Made by a program: the position numbers and the translations under genes
The notes under the pieces: model-generated
What the model was told of the DNA's origin: nothing
The model's database searches: none
The model's input: only the letters and a program-made list of their open reading frames with translations
NCBI GenBank assembly: GCA_047619225.1
Contig: JBLHJX010000004.1
Coordinates: forward strand, 1-64,000
From: JABIFK01 sp047619225
GTDB taxonomy: Bacteria; Latescibacterota; UBA2968
Direction: 5' to 3'
Length of the DNA stretch: 64,000 nucleotides
Shown: in pieces, positions 28,093 through 36,293 of the stretch
Layout of the letters: the number at the start of each line of letters is the position of its first letter
Position numbering within the stretch: position 1 is the first letter of the stretch

Positions 28093-28310
28093 AATACGCC
28101 AAAGGTTAGATACATTGTTGGTGAGGGATGAAGATATAACTTTTACGAAACAATGTGGTGTTCGTCCTGCGTTTTCAACAGGTTGAAAAATAGAGACCTA
28201 AGAATACTTTGTCAAGGTGTATCTGGTATCGAATACAGGTGAAAGGTTTGGGTTATGTACATAAAAAAAACCGGAAATGAGTTACTCTGCTCTTTCCCAG
28301 CCACGGTAAT

Positions 28311-28339
28311 GATATAACAAAAAAGGGTTGTTTTGTCAA
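28311..28339 (-). promoter_or_regulatory. Sigma70-type promoter candidate for the PhoB-like regulator
   Basis: On the minus strand a perfect TTGACA is followed after exactly 17 bases by TATATC. The implied leader to the regulator ATG is about 210 bases. The 370-base spacer 28093-28462 holds this, the + strand promoter candidate and no ORF. Confidence 0.5.
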
Positions 28340-28373
28340 GTTTGTAAACTATTTATTAACAATAATTTATGTA

Positions 28374-28402
28374 TTGACTTAGGATTTGTAAATGATTAAA
28401 TT
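28374..28402 (+). promoter_or_regulatory. Promoter candidate for the zinc-finger gene pair
   Basis: TTGACT with TTAAAT/TAAATT 16-17 bases downstream, in an A/T-rich stretch. The implied start lies about 55 bases before the ATG at 28463. Confidence 0.4.
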
Positions 28403-28462
28403 TACTTTGTTCTGTCTCCAGAATTTTCTGGAGGGATCGGCGACTCTTTTAGGAGGGCCTGT

Positions 28463-29428
28463 ATGAACCAGCAGCCTTTCGGGGGTGAGGGGGAAGTCAC
28501 TTGTTCTGTTTGTGAGATAGTCATTTCGATGGCACGTCTTCAAGTCATTCCTGACGCGAAATTATGCGTGCCGTGTCAGGAAAAAGTTGAAAGGGGATTG
28601 CTCGACCTTAACGCACACTTGTTTGATAGCTCCGGGATTCAAGCAGAACCTGAACCACAACCATTGGAGGTACAAGAAGACCGTTTGGTGGTAGGGGCTT
28701 GGTCGAGTGGGTTTATGGAAGTGGCGGAACAGAGTGGGCAAATGCGGGCCTTGCTGCGCGAAGGAAAGCGGGAAGAAGCCCAAGCCTTGGTGCAGGCATT
28801 GCCGATTGAAGCACAAGCCGCACTGGTTGTTGTGGATGAAGATCCGGAAGAAGCCCTTTCCATTACGGGTATGGATGGGAAAGGCAATCCGGGGTATCAC
28901 ACACAAGTGGTGAGTCTGTTGCCTACAGAGTTGCTAACAGGTTTGATTGCTTATGATGGGGAGGAAAAGCGATTTAATACCCGATTAATTCAGGCGATGA
29001 CGCCTGGTGCATTTAGCCGAACCGTGGCTGAAACCCTTGACCCAGTGGACAATGCCGAGGCGCGTGCGGCAGTAACCTGGGAATGGTTGGAGGCTTTGGC
29101 GGAGCTTCGGGATGCCAATAAACGCGCAGAATTGTTGCGCAGTGTGGAACCTGAGTTGTTGGAAGAAGCACTGACCACACGCATCCATCATTTCAATTTG
29201 AACAAGACCATAACGTCCGTTGAAATCGATGGTGTGAACTGGGGCGTAGATATGTTTCGTGTCTTTTCTGAAGACAGTGCTGTGGGTCCCTTGCCGAGCA
29301 AATTTATTGAAGATGAGAAGGTCGGTGAAGTTATGGATTCACTTTATGAGGCAGCTCCAGATGTGATGAGCGCAATGGTGCGTGGTGCCTGGGAACGGCA
29401 GTTTGATGGATGGGAGGATTTAGAATGA
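28463..29428 (+). CDS. DksA/TraR-type zinc-finger protein with a large helical C-terminal region
   Basis: 321 residues. Residues 14-42 carry the DksA/TraR C4 pattern: CSVC, then the MARLQVIPDAKLCVPCQEK segment. In that family this finger sits in proteins binding the RNA polymerase secondary channel. The remaining 250 or so residues are helical and acidic, with LLPTELLTGLIAYD and DPVDNAEARAA; they remind me of DUF6178-type proteins, from memory only. The start has AGGAGG. It overlaps the next gene as ATGA. The DksA coiled coil with its acidic tip is not visible, so polymerase binding is a hypothesis. Confidence 0.75.
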   Translation: MNQQPFGGEGEVTCSVCEIVISMARLQVIPDAKLCVPCQEKVERGLLDLNAHLFDSSGIQAEPEPQPLEVQEDRLVVGAWSSGFMEVAEQSGQMRALLREGKREEAQALVQALPIEAQAALVVVDEDPEEALSITGMDGKGNPGYHTQVVSLLPTELLTGLIAYDGEEKRFNTRLIQAMTPGAFSRTVAETLDPVDNAEARAAVTWEWLEALAELRDANKRAELLRSVEPELLEEALTTRIHHFNLNKTITSVEIDGVNWGVDMFRVFSEDSAVGPLPSKFIEDEKVGEVMDSLYEAAPDVMSAMVRGAWERQFDGWEDLE

Positions 29429-30408
29429 ATCCACTCGCGAGATTAGATCTGAGCCGTTTTCAGATTGATGACGAAAGTTTTGTGGGGCAGGCCATTGCAT
29501 TGGGGGTGCGTTTTAATAAGCTTCCGCCTCAAACAACGGATGCCTTGTTGGGTTTTTTGCGTGCCAAGGGTTTGTATTATGGCCAGCGCAACAGATCGGG
29601 TATTGCAATTGCCCGTTCTGGGTTGGAGCGTGGGGTCCGTCAGGCCCTGATTTGTTTGGATATGGGATTGTGGAATTTGTCTCAAGGCGATCTCAATCGG
29701 GCCGTTGAATGCTTGGGTAAAGGCGATTTTGAAGCGACCCGAAAGGAAGGGTATCAAATTGCCTTTTTTCAACTGGAGGAAATTCGAAAAGGAAGTTTGG
29801 GGTTGTTGACACGGCCTACTGCCGCCTTTTTGCAAGAGGAACATCGCAACTTGAAGCGTTGGGCAACATTGGTTCCTGAAACTTGGACACGACTGCCTGA
29901 TGATTTGGAGGAAGAAGCGCAGTTGGTGGATGCCCGCATTGATTACGGGATATTCTTGCAAACCCAAGCTCGAATGGATTTTCTGAATTCCATTCCAAAT
30001 GAAGCCCTTGAGCAGTTGCAGCAGATGGTTTCAGAAGGGCGGTCTTTTGAGGGCTTGCTGCGCAACTTGATATTGGCTTTGGCTTTGGATTTGGAGACGT
30101 TGATACCGTCGTCAGAAGAAATGTCTCAGTTTGAGTCGACGTGTTTTAAGGACGGTATTATGCGTTCTGAGATTCGAGAAAAAGTTTTGCATTTAATGGA
30201 TCGCCAGCTTGAAGCAAGTGTTTTGGATGGGCCTTATCGATCTGAGATTCGAGTTGTTGTAGAAGAGGAAATTGCATTCTTTGAACAGGTCTCAGGTGAA
30301 GATTTGGCTGGTTTCTTTTTGTTGGCAGGCAAGAAAGCTGCCACGGCGGATGATTTGCTGGATGATGTGGTTGCGGATGATTTGTTGGACGAAGTGATTA
30401 TGGAATAG
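29425..30408 (+). CDS. Helical protein paired with the zinc-finger gene, unknown function
   Basis: About 327 residues, mostly helical and without membrane segments or signal peptide. A notable segment is ERGVRQALICLDMGLWNLSQ, then GDLNRAVECL. The C terminus is acidic with repeated DDLLD. Its ATG overlaps the previous stop (ATGA) with GGGAGG upstream, so the two proteins are probably made together and may form a complex. The two together resemble a split DUF6178 protein (weak, from memory). Two terminators follow. Confidence 0.7.
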   Translation: MNPLARLDLSRFQIDDESFVGQAIALGVRFNKLPPQTTDALLGFLRAKGLYYGQRNRSGIAIARSGLERGVRQALICLDMGLWNLSQGDLNRAVECLGKGDFEATRKEGYQIAFFQLEEIRKGSLGLLTRPTAAFLQEEHRNLKRWATLVPETWTRLPDDLEEEAQLVDARIDYGIFLQTQARMDFLNSIPNEALEQLQQMVSEGRSFEGLLRNLILALALDLETLIPSSEEMSQFESTCFKDGIMRSEIREKVLHLMDRQLEASVLDGPYRSEIRVVVEEEIAFFEQVSGEDLAGFFLLAGKKAATADDLLDDVVADDLLDEVIME

Positions 30409-30520
30409 GTGCAGGAAGAAGAAATGTGAAAGATGAAAGATGAAAGGATGAGAAGGCCACTTGTTGAACCGGTTATTTGGGTTCTTGGATAGGTGGTAGG
30501 GTAAAATTTCTTTGGTTGAT

Positions 30521-30556
30521 GAGGGGCGTGCTCGTGAGGGTGCGCCCCTCTTTTTT
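30521..30556 (+). terminator. Intrinsic terminator after the helical gene pair
   Basis: Stem GAGGGGCG / CGCCCCTC around a 14-nt loop followed by T6. Confidence 0.75.
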
Positions 30557-30604
30557 GTAATAGAAAAAAAGTTTGAAACTTGCTTGGTACATTGATGGAC
30601 GAAT

Positions 30605-30640
30605 AAGAGCGCACTTTGGATAAATGCGCTCTTTTTATTT
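30605..30640 (+). terminator. Second hairpin terminator before the sigma factor gene
   Basis: Stem AAGAGCGCA / TGCGCTCTT followed by a T-rich run. It separates the zinc-finger pair from the sigma gene transcriptionally. Confidence 0.75.
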
Positions 30641-30691
30641 TTTATGTGAACCGAGAGAATAGGTGTGGTGTCATTGTAGCAGGGGATATCT

Positions 30692-31279
30692 ATGAATCTG
30701 TCGGATGCCGAGTTGATACAACGTATTATGAAGCGCGATTCTGAAGCATTTGCGGTGTTATTTGATCGGTATATTGGCCAGGTTACCGATCATTTGACGC
30801 GGATGCTTCGGGATGCTGGGGCTGCCGATGATGTCGCGCAGGAAGTGTTTTTGCGTGTGTGGAATCGGGCAGACCAGTGGTCTGGTGCAGGTGCGTTTCA
30901 GGGATGGTTGTTTCGGATCGCGACGAATTTGGCGTTGAATCACTTGCGAGGAAAAAAGCGCAGGCGTGAACAGCCACTGGAAATGCCATCGATGTATGAT
31001 GAAGATGAGGATGAAAACTTGGTTCCGGGTTGGATGATCGATCATGTGTCTTTGGGGCCCGATGCACACGTAGAGCAGTCTGAGCAACGGCAAATGTTGG
31101 GGCGGATGATTGCAGATTTGCCAGAGGAAAAACGGGAAGTGTTTGAGATGGTTCACGATGAGGAATTGGGGCTTGGGGAAGTGGCCAAGCGCTTGGGCAT
31201 TCCTGAAGGCACGGTGAAGTCGCGGTTGTTTCATGCACGGAAGAAGTTGGCAGATGAATGGAAACGGGTAGATAAGTAA
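30692..31279 (+). CDS. ECF-type RNA polymerase sigma factor
   Basis: 195 residues. Sigma region 2 is clear (DDVAQEVFLRVWNRADQW, then GWLFRIATNLALNHLRGKKR), as is region 4 (LGLGEVAKRLGIPEGTVKSR, then LFHARKKL). Region 3 is absent, as usual for ECF sigmas. The ATG has AGGGGAT upstream. No anti-sigma gene follows. Instead, 354 bases later, lies the fused polymerase-like gene in the same direction. Whether this sigma serves that protein or the normal core enzyme is unknown; region 4 normally docks on the beta flap, which the fused protein lacks. Confidence 0.92.
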   Translation: MNLSDAELIQRIMKRDSEAFAVLFDRYIGQVTDHLTRMLRDAGAADDVAQEVFLRVWNRADQWSGAGAFQGWLFRIATNLALNHLRGKKRRREQPLEMPSMYDEDEDENLVPGWMIDHVSLGPDAHVEQSEQRQMLGRMIADLPEEKREVFEMVHDEELGLGEVAKRLGIPEGTVKSRLFHARKKLADEWKRVDK

Positions 31280-31353
31280 AAAGTAAAAAGTGAAAGGCAC
31301 CTACACTCGGCCTTTTCCGGTAAGGATTAGGTTTTATCACAACTTTTGAGATT

Positions 31354-31432
31354 GTTTGCCTTCGGCACGACTTACTTTTGTTCAACAGCAAACAAAAGTA
31401 AGCAAAAAATGCCGTCCCTCAGGTGCCGGGAA
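31354..31432 (+). repeat. Dispersed repeat copy A (hairpin-containing)
   Basis: Contains GCCTTCGGC, then a hairpin with arms CTTACTTTTGTT / AACAAAAGTAAG (31371-31382 and 31391-31402), then GCAAAAAA and a TGCCG segment. The same series of blocks appears in reverse orientation at about 37.26-37.34 kb. It lies in the 353-base spacer before the polymerase-like gene, which otherwise shows only short purine-rich direct repeats next to the sigma stop codon. Confidence 0.65.
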
Positions 31433-31632
31433 GACTGATTTTCCGCAAATATCCTCAGTGAATGCACTGGATTATATAGCCTACGAACGCCTAGGTTTTT
31501 ATGAATTGTGTTGCACCACGGAATCTGCGCGGAAAATCGGTGATTGCTTAAGCTGATGGGTTTGATGTTATCGGATGAAGCTATTTTGTTTAGATAAGTT
31601 TAAGTGGGAAGACTTTTATAGGAGGTTATTTC

Positions 31633-34600
31633 ATGGCGATTGATGCGCGGGCACCTTGGCATAAGATTTCTTGGGATGGGTTTTTGCGGGAAGGGTTACC
31701 AAATTTGTTGGCAGATGCTGTGTCTTTGGAGGGGTATCGTGTTGAGGCGGTTGATACCTATCGTTGTCGGTTGTATTTATCTGTTAAGGGAAGTCTGGGC
31801 GTGATTGATGTGGTTTATGATGATATACCACAATGTGATGCATTGGGTCGGTTTCGTATTGATGGGCATACGCGGGTTGTTGTGGCAAGACCCACAGAGG
31901 TGGATTTGGAGAAGGCCGATATTTTGTGTGTGGGAGAACAAATATTGGCAGTTTTGGCTTCGCAGATTGGAGATGTGCCCGAAGGTTTGGATGGTGTGGA
32001 TGCTGTTTTGGCGTGTTTACCCGTGTCTGAGTGGATACATGACTTTTTTCTGACGGAGCCCACGTCTCAATATTTACAGATGACAAATGCTGTGGATATG
32101 CATACCCATTTGCGACGCATTACGCTTTTCATGCTCTTGGGGGAAGCCGTTGATGACAGATATGTGGTGCACCCTTCGCAAGAAGGGCGTGTGGATTTGT
32201 TTTCGACACCTGAAGGGCCAAATATTGCGCGCATTTTTGAAGTGGCATTGGGCGCGACTATTCGGGGTGGTAAGTTGATTATTGTGGACAATTCGCCTGC
32301 GATGCGGTTGGGGTCAAATGCGTCTACGGTTCCATTTTTGGAACACAACGATACCAATCGGTCGCTTATGGGGATGAACATGGTACGGCAATGGGTAGGT
32401 GTGCCGAACCCTGAGTGGCCACGTGATGAAGCGGGTGCTTGGCGCGATTATTTTTCGCGATATGATGGGATGGAACCTGAGACGGAACCTGCATTGGTAC
32501 AAACGGGTTGCGAAGAGGACAATCCTTATTTTTGGAAAGGGTATAACCTGCTGACGGCATTTATGGCGTGGGATGGCGATACGTATGAAGATGGGATTGT
32601 GATTGGTGAATCGGCGTCGAAGAAAATGATGCAGCCGCAACAGGTGGCTGTGGGTGATAAAGTGAGCAATCGGCACGGTAATAAAGGTGTGGTCACCCGT
32701 ATTTTACCCGATGATGCAATGCCACAGCTGCCTGACGGTACCTCTGTGGAATTGATTGTGAGTGTGTGCGCTTTGCCTTCTCGTTTGAACATCGGACAAT
32801 TGAGAGAAGCTGTGTTGGGGCGTGTGGCTAAGACGGAGGGCAAACCTGTGATTGTGCCGCCTTTGGGAGCGCCATCAATTGATGAGATACAAACGCGTTT
32901 AAAGGCCAATGGTTTGCCCGAAGATGGGATGGAACAGCTTACCTTAAAAGGGAAAGCTTTACCCCGACGGACAACTGTGGGGTGGGTTTATTGGGGTCGT
33001 TTGAGCCATAGGGTGTGTGATAAGATTCACTTTGGTGTGCGCCCAGACGAGCGACCACAACGATTGGGTGAGATGGAGTTTCTAGCTTTGCAAGAATCAG
33101 GCGCTGTGGCATTGATCAATGAATTTTTCAATACGTGTTCTACGATACATCCAGACGCGGACTCATTGGCCGACCGTGTGGCAAAGGGACCGGTATCACC
33201 TGCAGGTGCACCTTCTGCGGGTTATCTTGCATTGGTCAATCGATTGGGACATGATGGGGTTGTTGCTTCGCTTGGGGATGAGGGTGTGGCTTTTAAGGCA
33301 AAACGATCTGGTGATCTCAAGTTGGCACGTGCGGTAGCTCACCCCTGGTTGTCCTCGGGGATGTTGTCACATGTTGGGGTGGCGGACTCGGCTGAAGGAG
33401 AGGCTGTGCAAGAAGCCAATGTCCGATTGGAGCAGATGATTGCAAATGGTGCGCCCCAAGTGTTGGTTGAACGGGCAACAGATACGTTGTCTGAGCGGGT
33501 GCAGGAATTTTACGCCGCATTGATTACACGGGAACATCTGCGGTTTGAGTCTCGTGTGTTGTTCAGTGGTCGCTCGGTTATGACGCCGAATAAGCATTTT
33601 AAACATGATCAGATTGGTGTACCTGAAGAAATGGCTTGGGCGTTGTTTGGGCCGTTTGCCGCTCGGGAATTGGGCAGCGACATTGAAGTTAAAAAACGGT
33701 CAAAAAAAGCAGCACAAGTTTTGGATGGGTTGATGGCCAGAATGTGGGTTGTTGGGACGCGTGCACCGGCCCTGTCTCCTACTTCTCTTATGGCATTCCA
33801 CCCCGTGCGTGTCGCTGGTGATGCGATTCAAGTTCCTATCTTGTGCTCCAAGTTAATGGATGGTGACTTTGATGGGGATCAATTGGCCTTGATTCTGCCT
33901 GTGACAGAAGAAGGTCAAAAATCTGCGCAAGATCATTTGTCTATTGTTGCACATTTGACACGTGACCCCAGTTTGATCGGGCGAGAAAAAGTGCATCCGA
34001 TGCACGACGCGATGTTTGGGTTGGCGCATTTGAGTATGACGGACGCGGGGCTAAAAGAGTTGGAGAAAGTTGCGGGAGAATCCCTCACACGCAGGGGCAA
34101 GTTCTTGGATAAAAAGCATTTTATTGCCTTTCTGGAACGGGTGCGGGCAAATCATGGTGCCGAAGCGGCACTGGACCTTTCTGAACGTTTGCAAAGGAAA
34201 GGGTTTGAGGCGGCGCAACAAACGGGTGCTTCGATGGGGGCGTTTTTGGGCGGAAGCCTGGATCTGCCAGAACCACCTGAGGGAGACGGGGTTGATGAAT
34301 GGCGGTCTTACGTGGATGAAATGGCCGCGGAAGTGAGCCAGTTTAATCACTTTGAAGATGATGAATTTGGGGTGATTGCGATGTTGGCCGAATGTGGTGC
34401 GCGTGGGAATTGGGAACAGTTGCGGCAGTATGTGGCACCCCATGGGTTGGTATACAATGCTGCACGAGAGCTGACGCCTATTCGTCATGGATGGCGAGAC
34501 GGATTGCCAGTCGATGAACTTTTGACCCGAACCGTTGGCGCGCGCATGGGCTTGGCCAGTGCTTTGGCAGAAATGATTGAAGTGAGTCGTGATGTGGCAA

Positions 34601-34749
34601 AACAAAGTGCTCCGAGCGGGTATGGCGTTTTGTCACGGGCGCGGCGTTCGGATAACCCGGGTGTTGTGTTTGCACGTGCGGCCATGAAAGGGGAAGTTGA
34701 TTTGTTGGCCGATGCATACAGTCGGTTGTTTGTGGGGATTGTGGATTAG
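31633..34749 (+). CDS. Single-chain fused RNA polymerase beta/beta-prime-like protein
   Basis: 1038 residues joining the catalytic halves of bacterial RNA polymerase. Beta motifs in order: GRVDLFSTPEGPNIARIF (185-202), VPFLEHNDTNRSLMG (233-247), GYNLLTAFMAWDGDTYEDGI (303-322), GDKVSNRHGNKGV (341-353, with catalytic-type K343 and K351), PSRLNIGQL (382-390) and RLGEMEFLAL (477-486). Beta-prime motifs: a clamp-helix-like pair (about 590-625), LFSGRSV (643-649), MAWALFGPF (667-675), TRAPALSP (709-716), the metal-binding DFDGD with D745, D747 and D749, an F-loop-like GARGNWEQLRQ (922-932) and a bridge-helix-like GARMGLA (969-975). Normal beta plus beta-prime total about 2,700 residues. The beta flap, most of the beta lobes, the beta-prime zinc ribbon and a trigger loop are not found. 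The start has an ideal AGGAGG. Probably an active or derived RNA polymerase; its partners are unknown. Confidence 0.9.
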   Translation: MAIDARAPWHKISWDGFLREGLPNLLADAVSLEGYRVEAVDTYRCRLYLSVKGSLGVIDVVYDDIPQCDALGRFRIDGHTRVVVARPTEVDLEKADILCVGEQILAVLASQIGDVPEGLDGVDAVLACLPVSEWIHDFFLTEPTSQYLQMTNAVDMHTHLRRITLFMLLGEAVDDRYVVHPSQEGRVDLFSTPEGPNIARIFEVALGATIRGGKLIIVDNSPAMRLGSNASTVPFLEHNDTNRSLMGMNMVRQWVGVPNPEWPRDEAGAWRDYFSRYDGMEPETEPALVQTGCEEDNPYFWKGYNLLTAFMAWDGDTYEDGIVIGESASKKMMQPQQVAVGDKVSNRHGNKGVVTRILPDDAMPQLPDGTSVELIVSVCALPSRLNIGQLREAVLGRVAKTEGKPVIVPPLGAPSIDEIQTRLKANGLPEDGMEQLTLKGKALPRRTTVGWVYWGRLSHRVCDKIHFGVRPDERPQRLGEMEFLALQESGAVALINEFFNTCSTIHPDADSLADRVAKGPVSPAGAPSAGYLALVNRLGHDGVVASLGDEGVAFKAKRSGDLKLARAVAHPWLSSGMLSHVGVADSAEGEAVQEANVRLEQMIANGAPQVLVERATDTLSERVQEFYAALITREHLRFESRVLFSGRSVMTPNKHFKHDQIGVPEEMAWALFGPFAARELGSDIEVKKRSKKAAQVLDGLMARMWVVGTRAPALSPTSLMAFHPVRVAGDAIQVPILCSKLMDGDFDGDQLALILPVTEEGQKSAQDHLSIVAHLTRDPSLIGREKVHPMHDAMFGLAHLSMTDAGLKELEKVAGESLTRRGKFLDKKHFIAFLERVRANHGAEAALDLSERLQRKGFEAAQQTGASMGAFLGGSLDLPEPPEGDGVDEWRSYVDEMAAEVSQFNHFEDDEFGVIAMLAECGARGNWEQLRQYVAPHGLVYNAARELTPIRHGWRDGLPVDELLTRTVGARMGLASALAEMIEVSRDVAKQSAPSGYGVLSRARRSDNPGVVFARAAMKGEVDLLADAYSRLFVGIVD

Positions 34750-34764
34750 AGGCAATCCCCTGTG

Positions 34765-34784
34765 GTCCCCTTTAAAAAGGGGAC
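34765..34784 (+). terminator. Hairpin after the polymerase-like gene
   Basis: GTCCCCTTT / AAAGGGGAC inverted repeat 15 bases after the stop codon, with no T run after it. Confidence 0.4.
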
Positions 34785-34817
34785 GGTTTATGGGGTGACT
34801 GAGGGGCAATTGAGTGG

Positions 34818-35054
34818 TTGTTTGACGGGTTACTGGATTGTTCTGTCCGAGGGAAGAATTGCGGGGAATTAGTGTGTTATAGGAAGTGCCACTTAGGATT
34901 TGTTATGGTGGGCATTTCTTATGATATGGGGTTTGCCATTTATTTGCTTGTGTTGGACGGTGTGTTGATTCTGGTAATTGCGTTGGAAACTGTGAGTTAT
35001 CAAGCGATTACGGCTGCTACTGCACATCCGGTAGATGCGCTTAGAAGTGAGTGA
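34818..35054 (+). pseudogene. Remnant of the C terminus of a MacB/FtsX-type ABC permease
   Basis: The last 45 or so residues form one hydrophobic helix followed by VSYQAITAATAHPVDALRSE, the typical ending of MacB/FtsX-family permeases (VSYQAIxAAxANPVDALRYE in the family). Everything upstream in a 350-650-residue permease is missing. Located between the polymerase-like gene and a methyltransferase, it looks like a fossil of a deleted gene. Confidence 0.6.
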
Positions 35055-35170
35055 GTGTTCAAATTGGAATTCGAAACGAAGGAAAAATACCGTACGAATG
35101 AAACAATTCTGTGCGTGTGTCGAACCAATCAGTGTTTGTTTCTCAATCAGAATTTTTATAGGAGGATCAA

Positions 35171-36016
35171 GTGGGCAAAGATGATTTGGGTTCGGTATTT
35201 TGTTGTCCAGTGTCTAAGGGCACGCTTGTATTGGAAGATGGCACACTCTGTTGTAAGACCTCGGAGCGACGTTATGCAATTCATGAAGGCATTCCCGATT
35301 TTTTTATTGAGGAGGACGAGGCGCATAGTATTTTTCCAGAAGATCTGAATCGAAAGTGGTTGCTTGAGGATGTTGCTGTTGGACGGGACATTGTTTATGG
35401 TGAGTATACGCGTCGGTTGAAGGGGATGCAGTTTGTGATGGATATGTTGGGGAAGTGGTCTCATCCAGGCTTTCGGATTTTAGAAGTGGGGTGTGGGACA
35501 GGGCACTTTACCAAGTGGATGACCGAGGTGTGTGATTCGGATTCAGAGATTTTTGCGTTTGATTTTTCGCAATATATGTTGGCATCTACTCAGTTAAAAA
35601 TTGGGCAACCTTCTAATGTGAAATTGTTTAAGGCAAATGCGCGTGGGCCGATGCCGTTTCCCGAAGGGCATTTTGATTTCATTCTTCAGCGTTTGGCACC
35701 TTTTGGACCGCGTGCGTTTGGGTCTGAGAATTGGGCGATGAAATATCTCAAGCCGGGTGGGCATTACATCTTTGCGGGATGGGATCATGAATTTATCGAT
35801 TTTGAGCGATTGGCTACTGCCGGATATGTGGATACGGAATTGCACCGATGGAAATATAAAGATGTGCAATCGATAGAAGAATACATTGGCGGGTTGATGG
35901 AGGGTGGTGGGCATACTCGGGAAGAAGCTGAGAAAAAGGCGAAGTCGGTTTATTCTCAACCGGATGAGGTGCGGGTTCGGAAGGAGCACGTGATCGTGGG
36001 TAAAAAAGAGGGTTGA
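35171..36016 (+). CDS. SAM-dependent methyltransferase with N-terminal Trm112-like domain
   Basis: 281 residues. The first 50 resemble a Trm112-type domain (CCPVSKGTLVLED, then RRYAIHEGIPDFF). Then comes a class I methyltransferase: motif I ILEVGCGTGHFTKW near residue 103, an acidic end of strand 2 (IFAFDFSQYML) and FPEGHFDFILQRLAPFGP. The zinc-site cysteines are only partly kept. The substrate is unknown; close patterns occur in small-molecule methyltransferases as well as RlmA-like enzymes. The GTG start has AGGAGG upstream. It lies inside the segment bracketed by the two inverted repeat copies. Confidence 0.82.
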   Translation: MGKDDLGSVFCCPVSKGTLVLEDGTLCCKTSERRYAIHEGIPDFFIEEDEAHSIFPEDLNRKWLLEDVAVGRDIVYGEYTRRLKGMQFVMDMLGKWSHPGFRILEVGCGTGHFTKWMTEVCDSDSEIFAFDFSQYMLASTQLKIGQPSNVKLFKANARGPMPFPEGHFDFILQRLAPFGPRAFGSENWAMKYLKPGGHYIFAGWDHEFIDFERLATAGYVDTELHRWKYKDVQSIEEYIGGLMEGGGHTREEAEKKAKSVYSQPDEVRVRKEHVIVGKKEG

Positions 36017-36293
36017 AAGGAACGCTGATTTCTGGTTTTGAAGATGAATTGGACGAATCTTGTTCGCAACGCAATGATGAGTGACTTTGGGACTTTGGGA
36101 TTGATATATTCGAATTTGTTTGACGAGATATCGGTTTCGTAACCGTGGAGAAATTTGGTAGATTTAAAGGCGTGTCTGTGCATTTTGCGGGCAGGTCTTT
36201 TCTGTAAAACAAAAAAAGAGAAATACCTTACAAACAGTACAGAGACTCTCAATGGCGCGAAATGTAAGGTTGGGCTTTCACGAAAGGGTAGAA

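Noticed and set aside
31356..31556. 66-residue ORF before the polymerase-like gene
   Set aside because: It translates repeat copy A and A/T-rich spacer and has no ribosome site.
31562..31596. Promoter just upstream of the polymerase-like gene
   Set aside because: TTGATG and TAGATA are 23 bases apart, and the alternative TTATCG is too weak; no convincing pair.
31633..34749. Ordinary rpoB or rpoC gene, or a frameshifted remnant of them
   Set aside because: One continuous frame with a strong ribosome site carries both sets of motifs in order and keeps catalytic residues, but is far too short and lacks ribosomal-protein neighbours (rplJL, rpsL). A decaying gene would not keep the active-site residues of both halves so well.
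31633..34749. YonO-like phage polymerase with prophage around it
   Set aside because: No capsid, terminase, integrase or other phage gene is visible, and the motifs resemble bacterial RpoB/RpoC more than I would expect of YonO.
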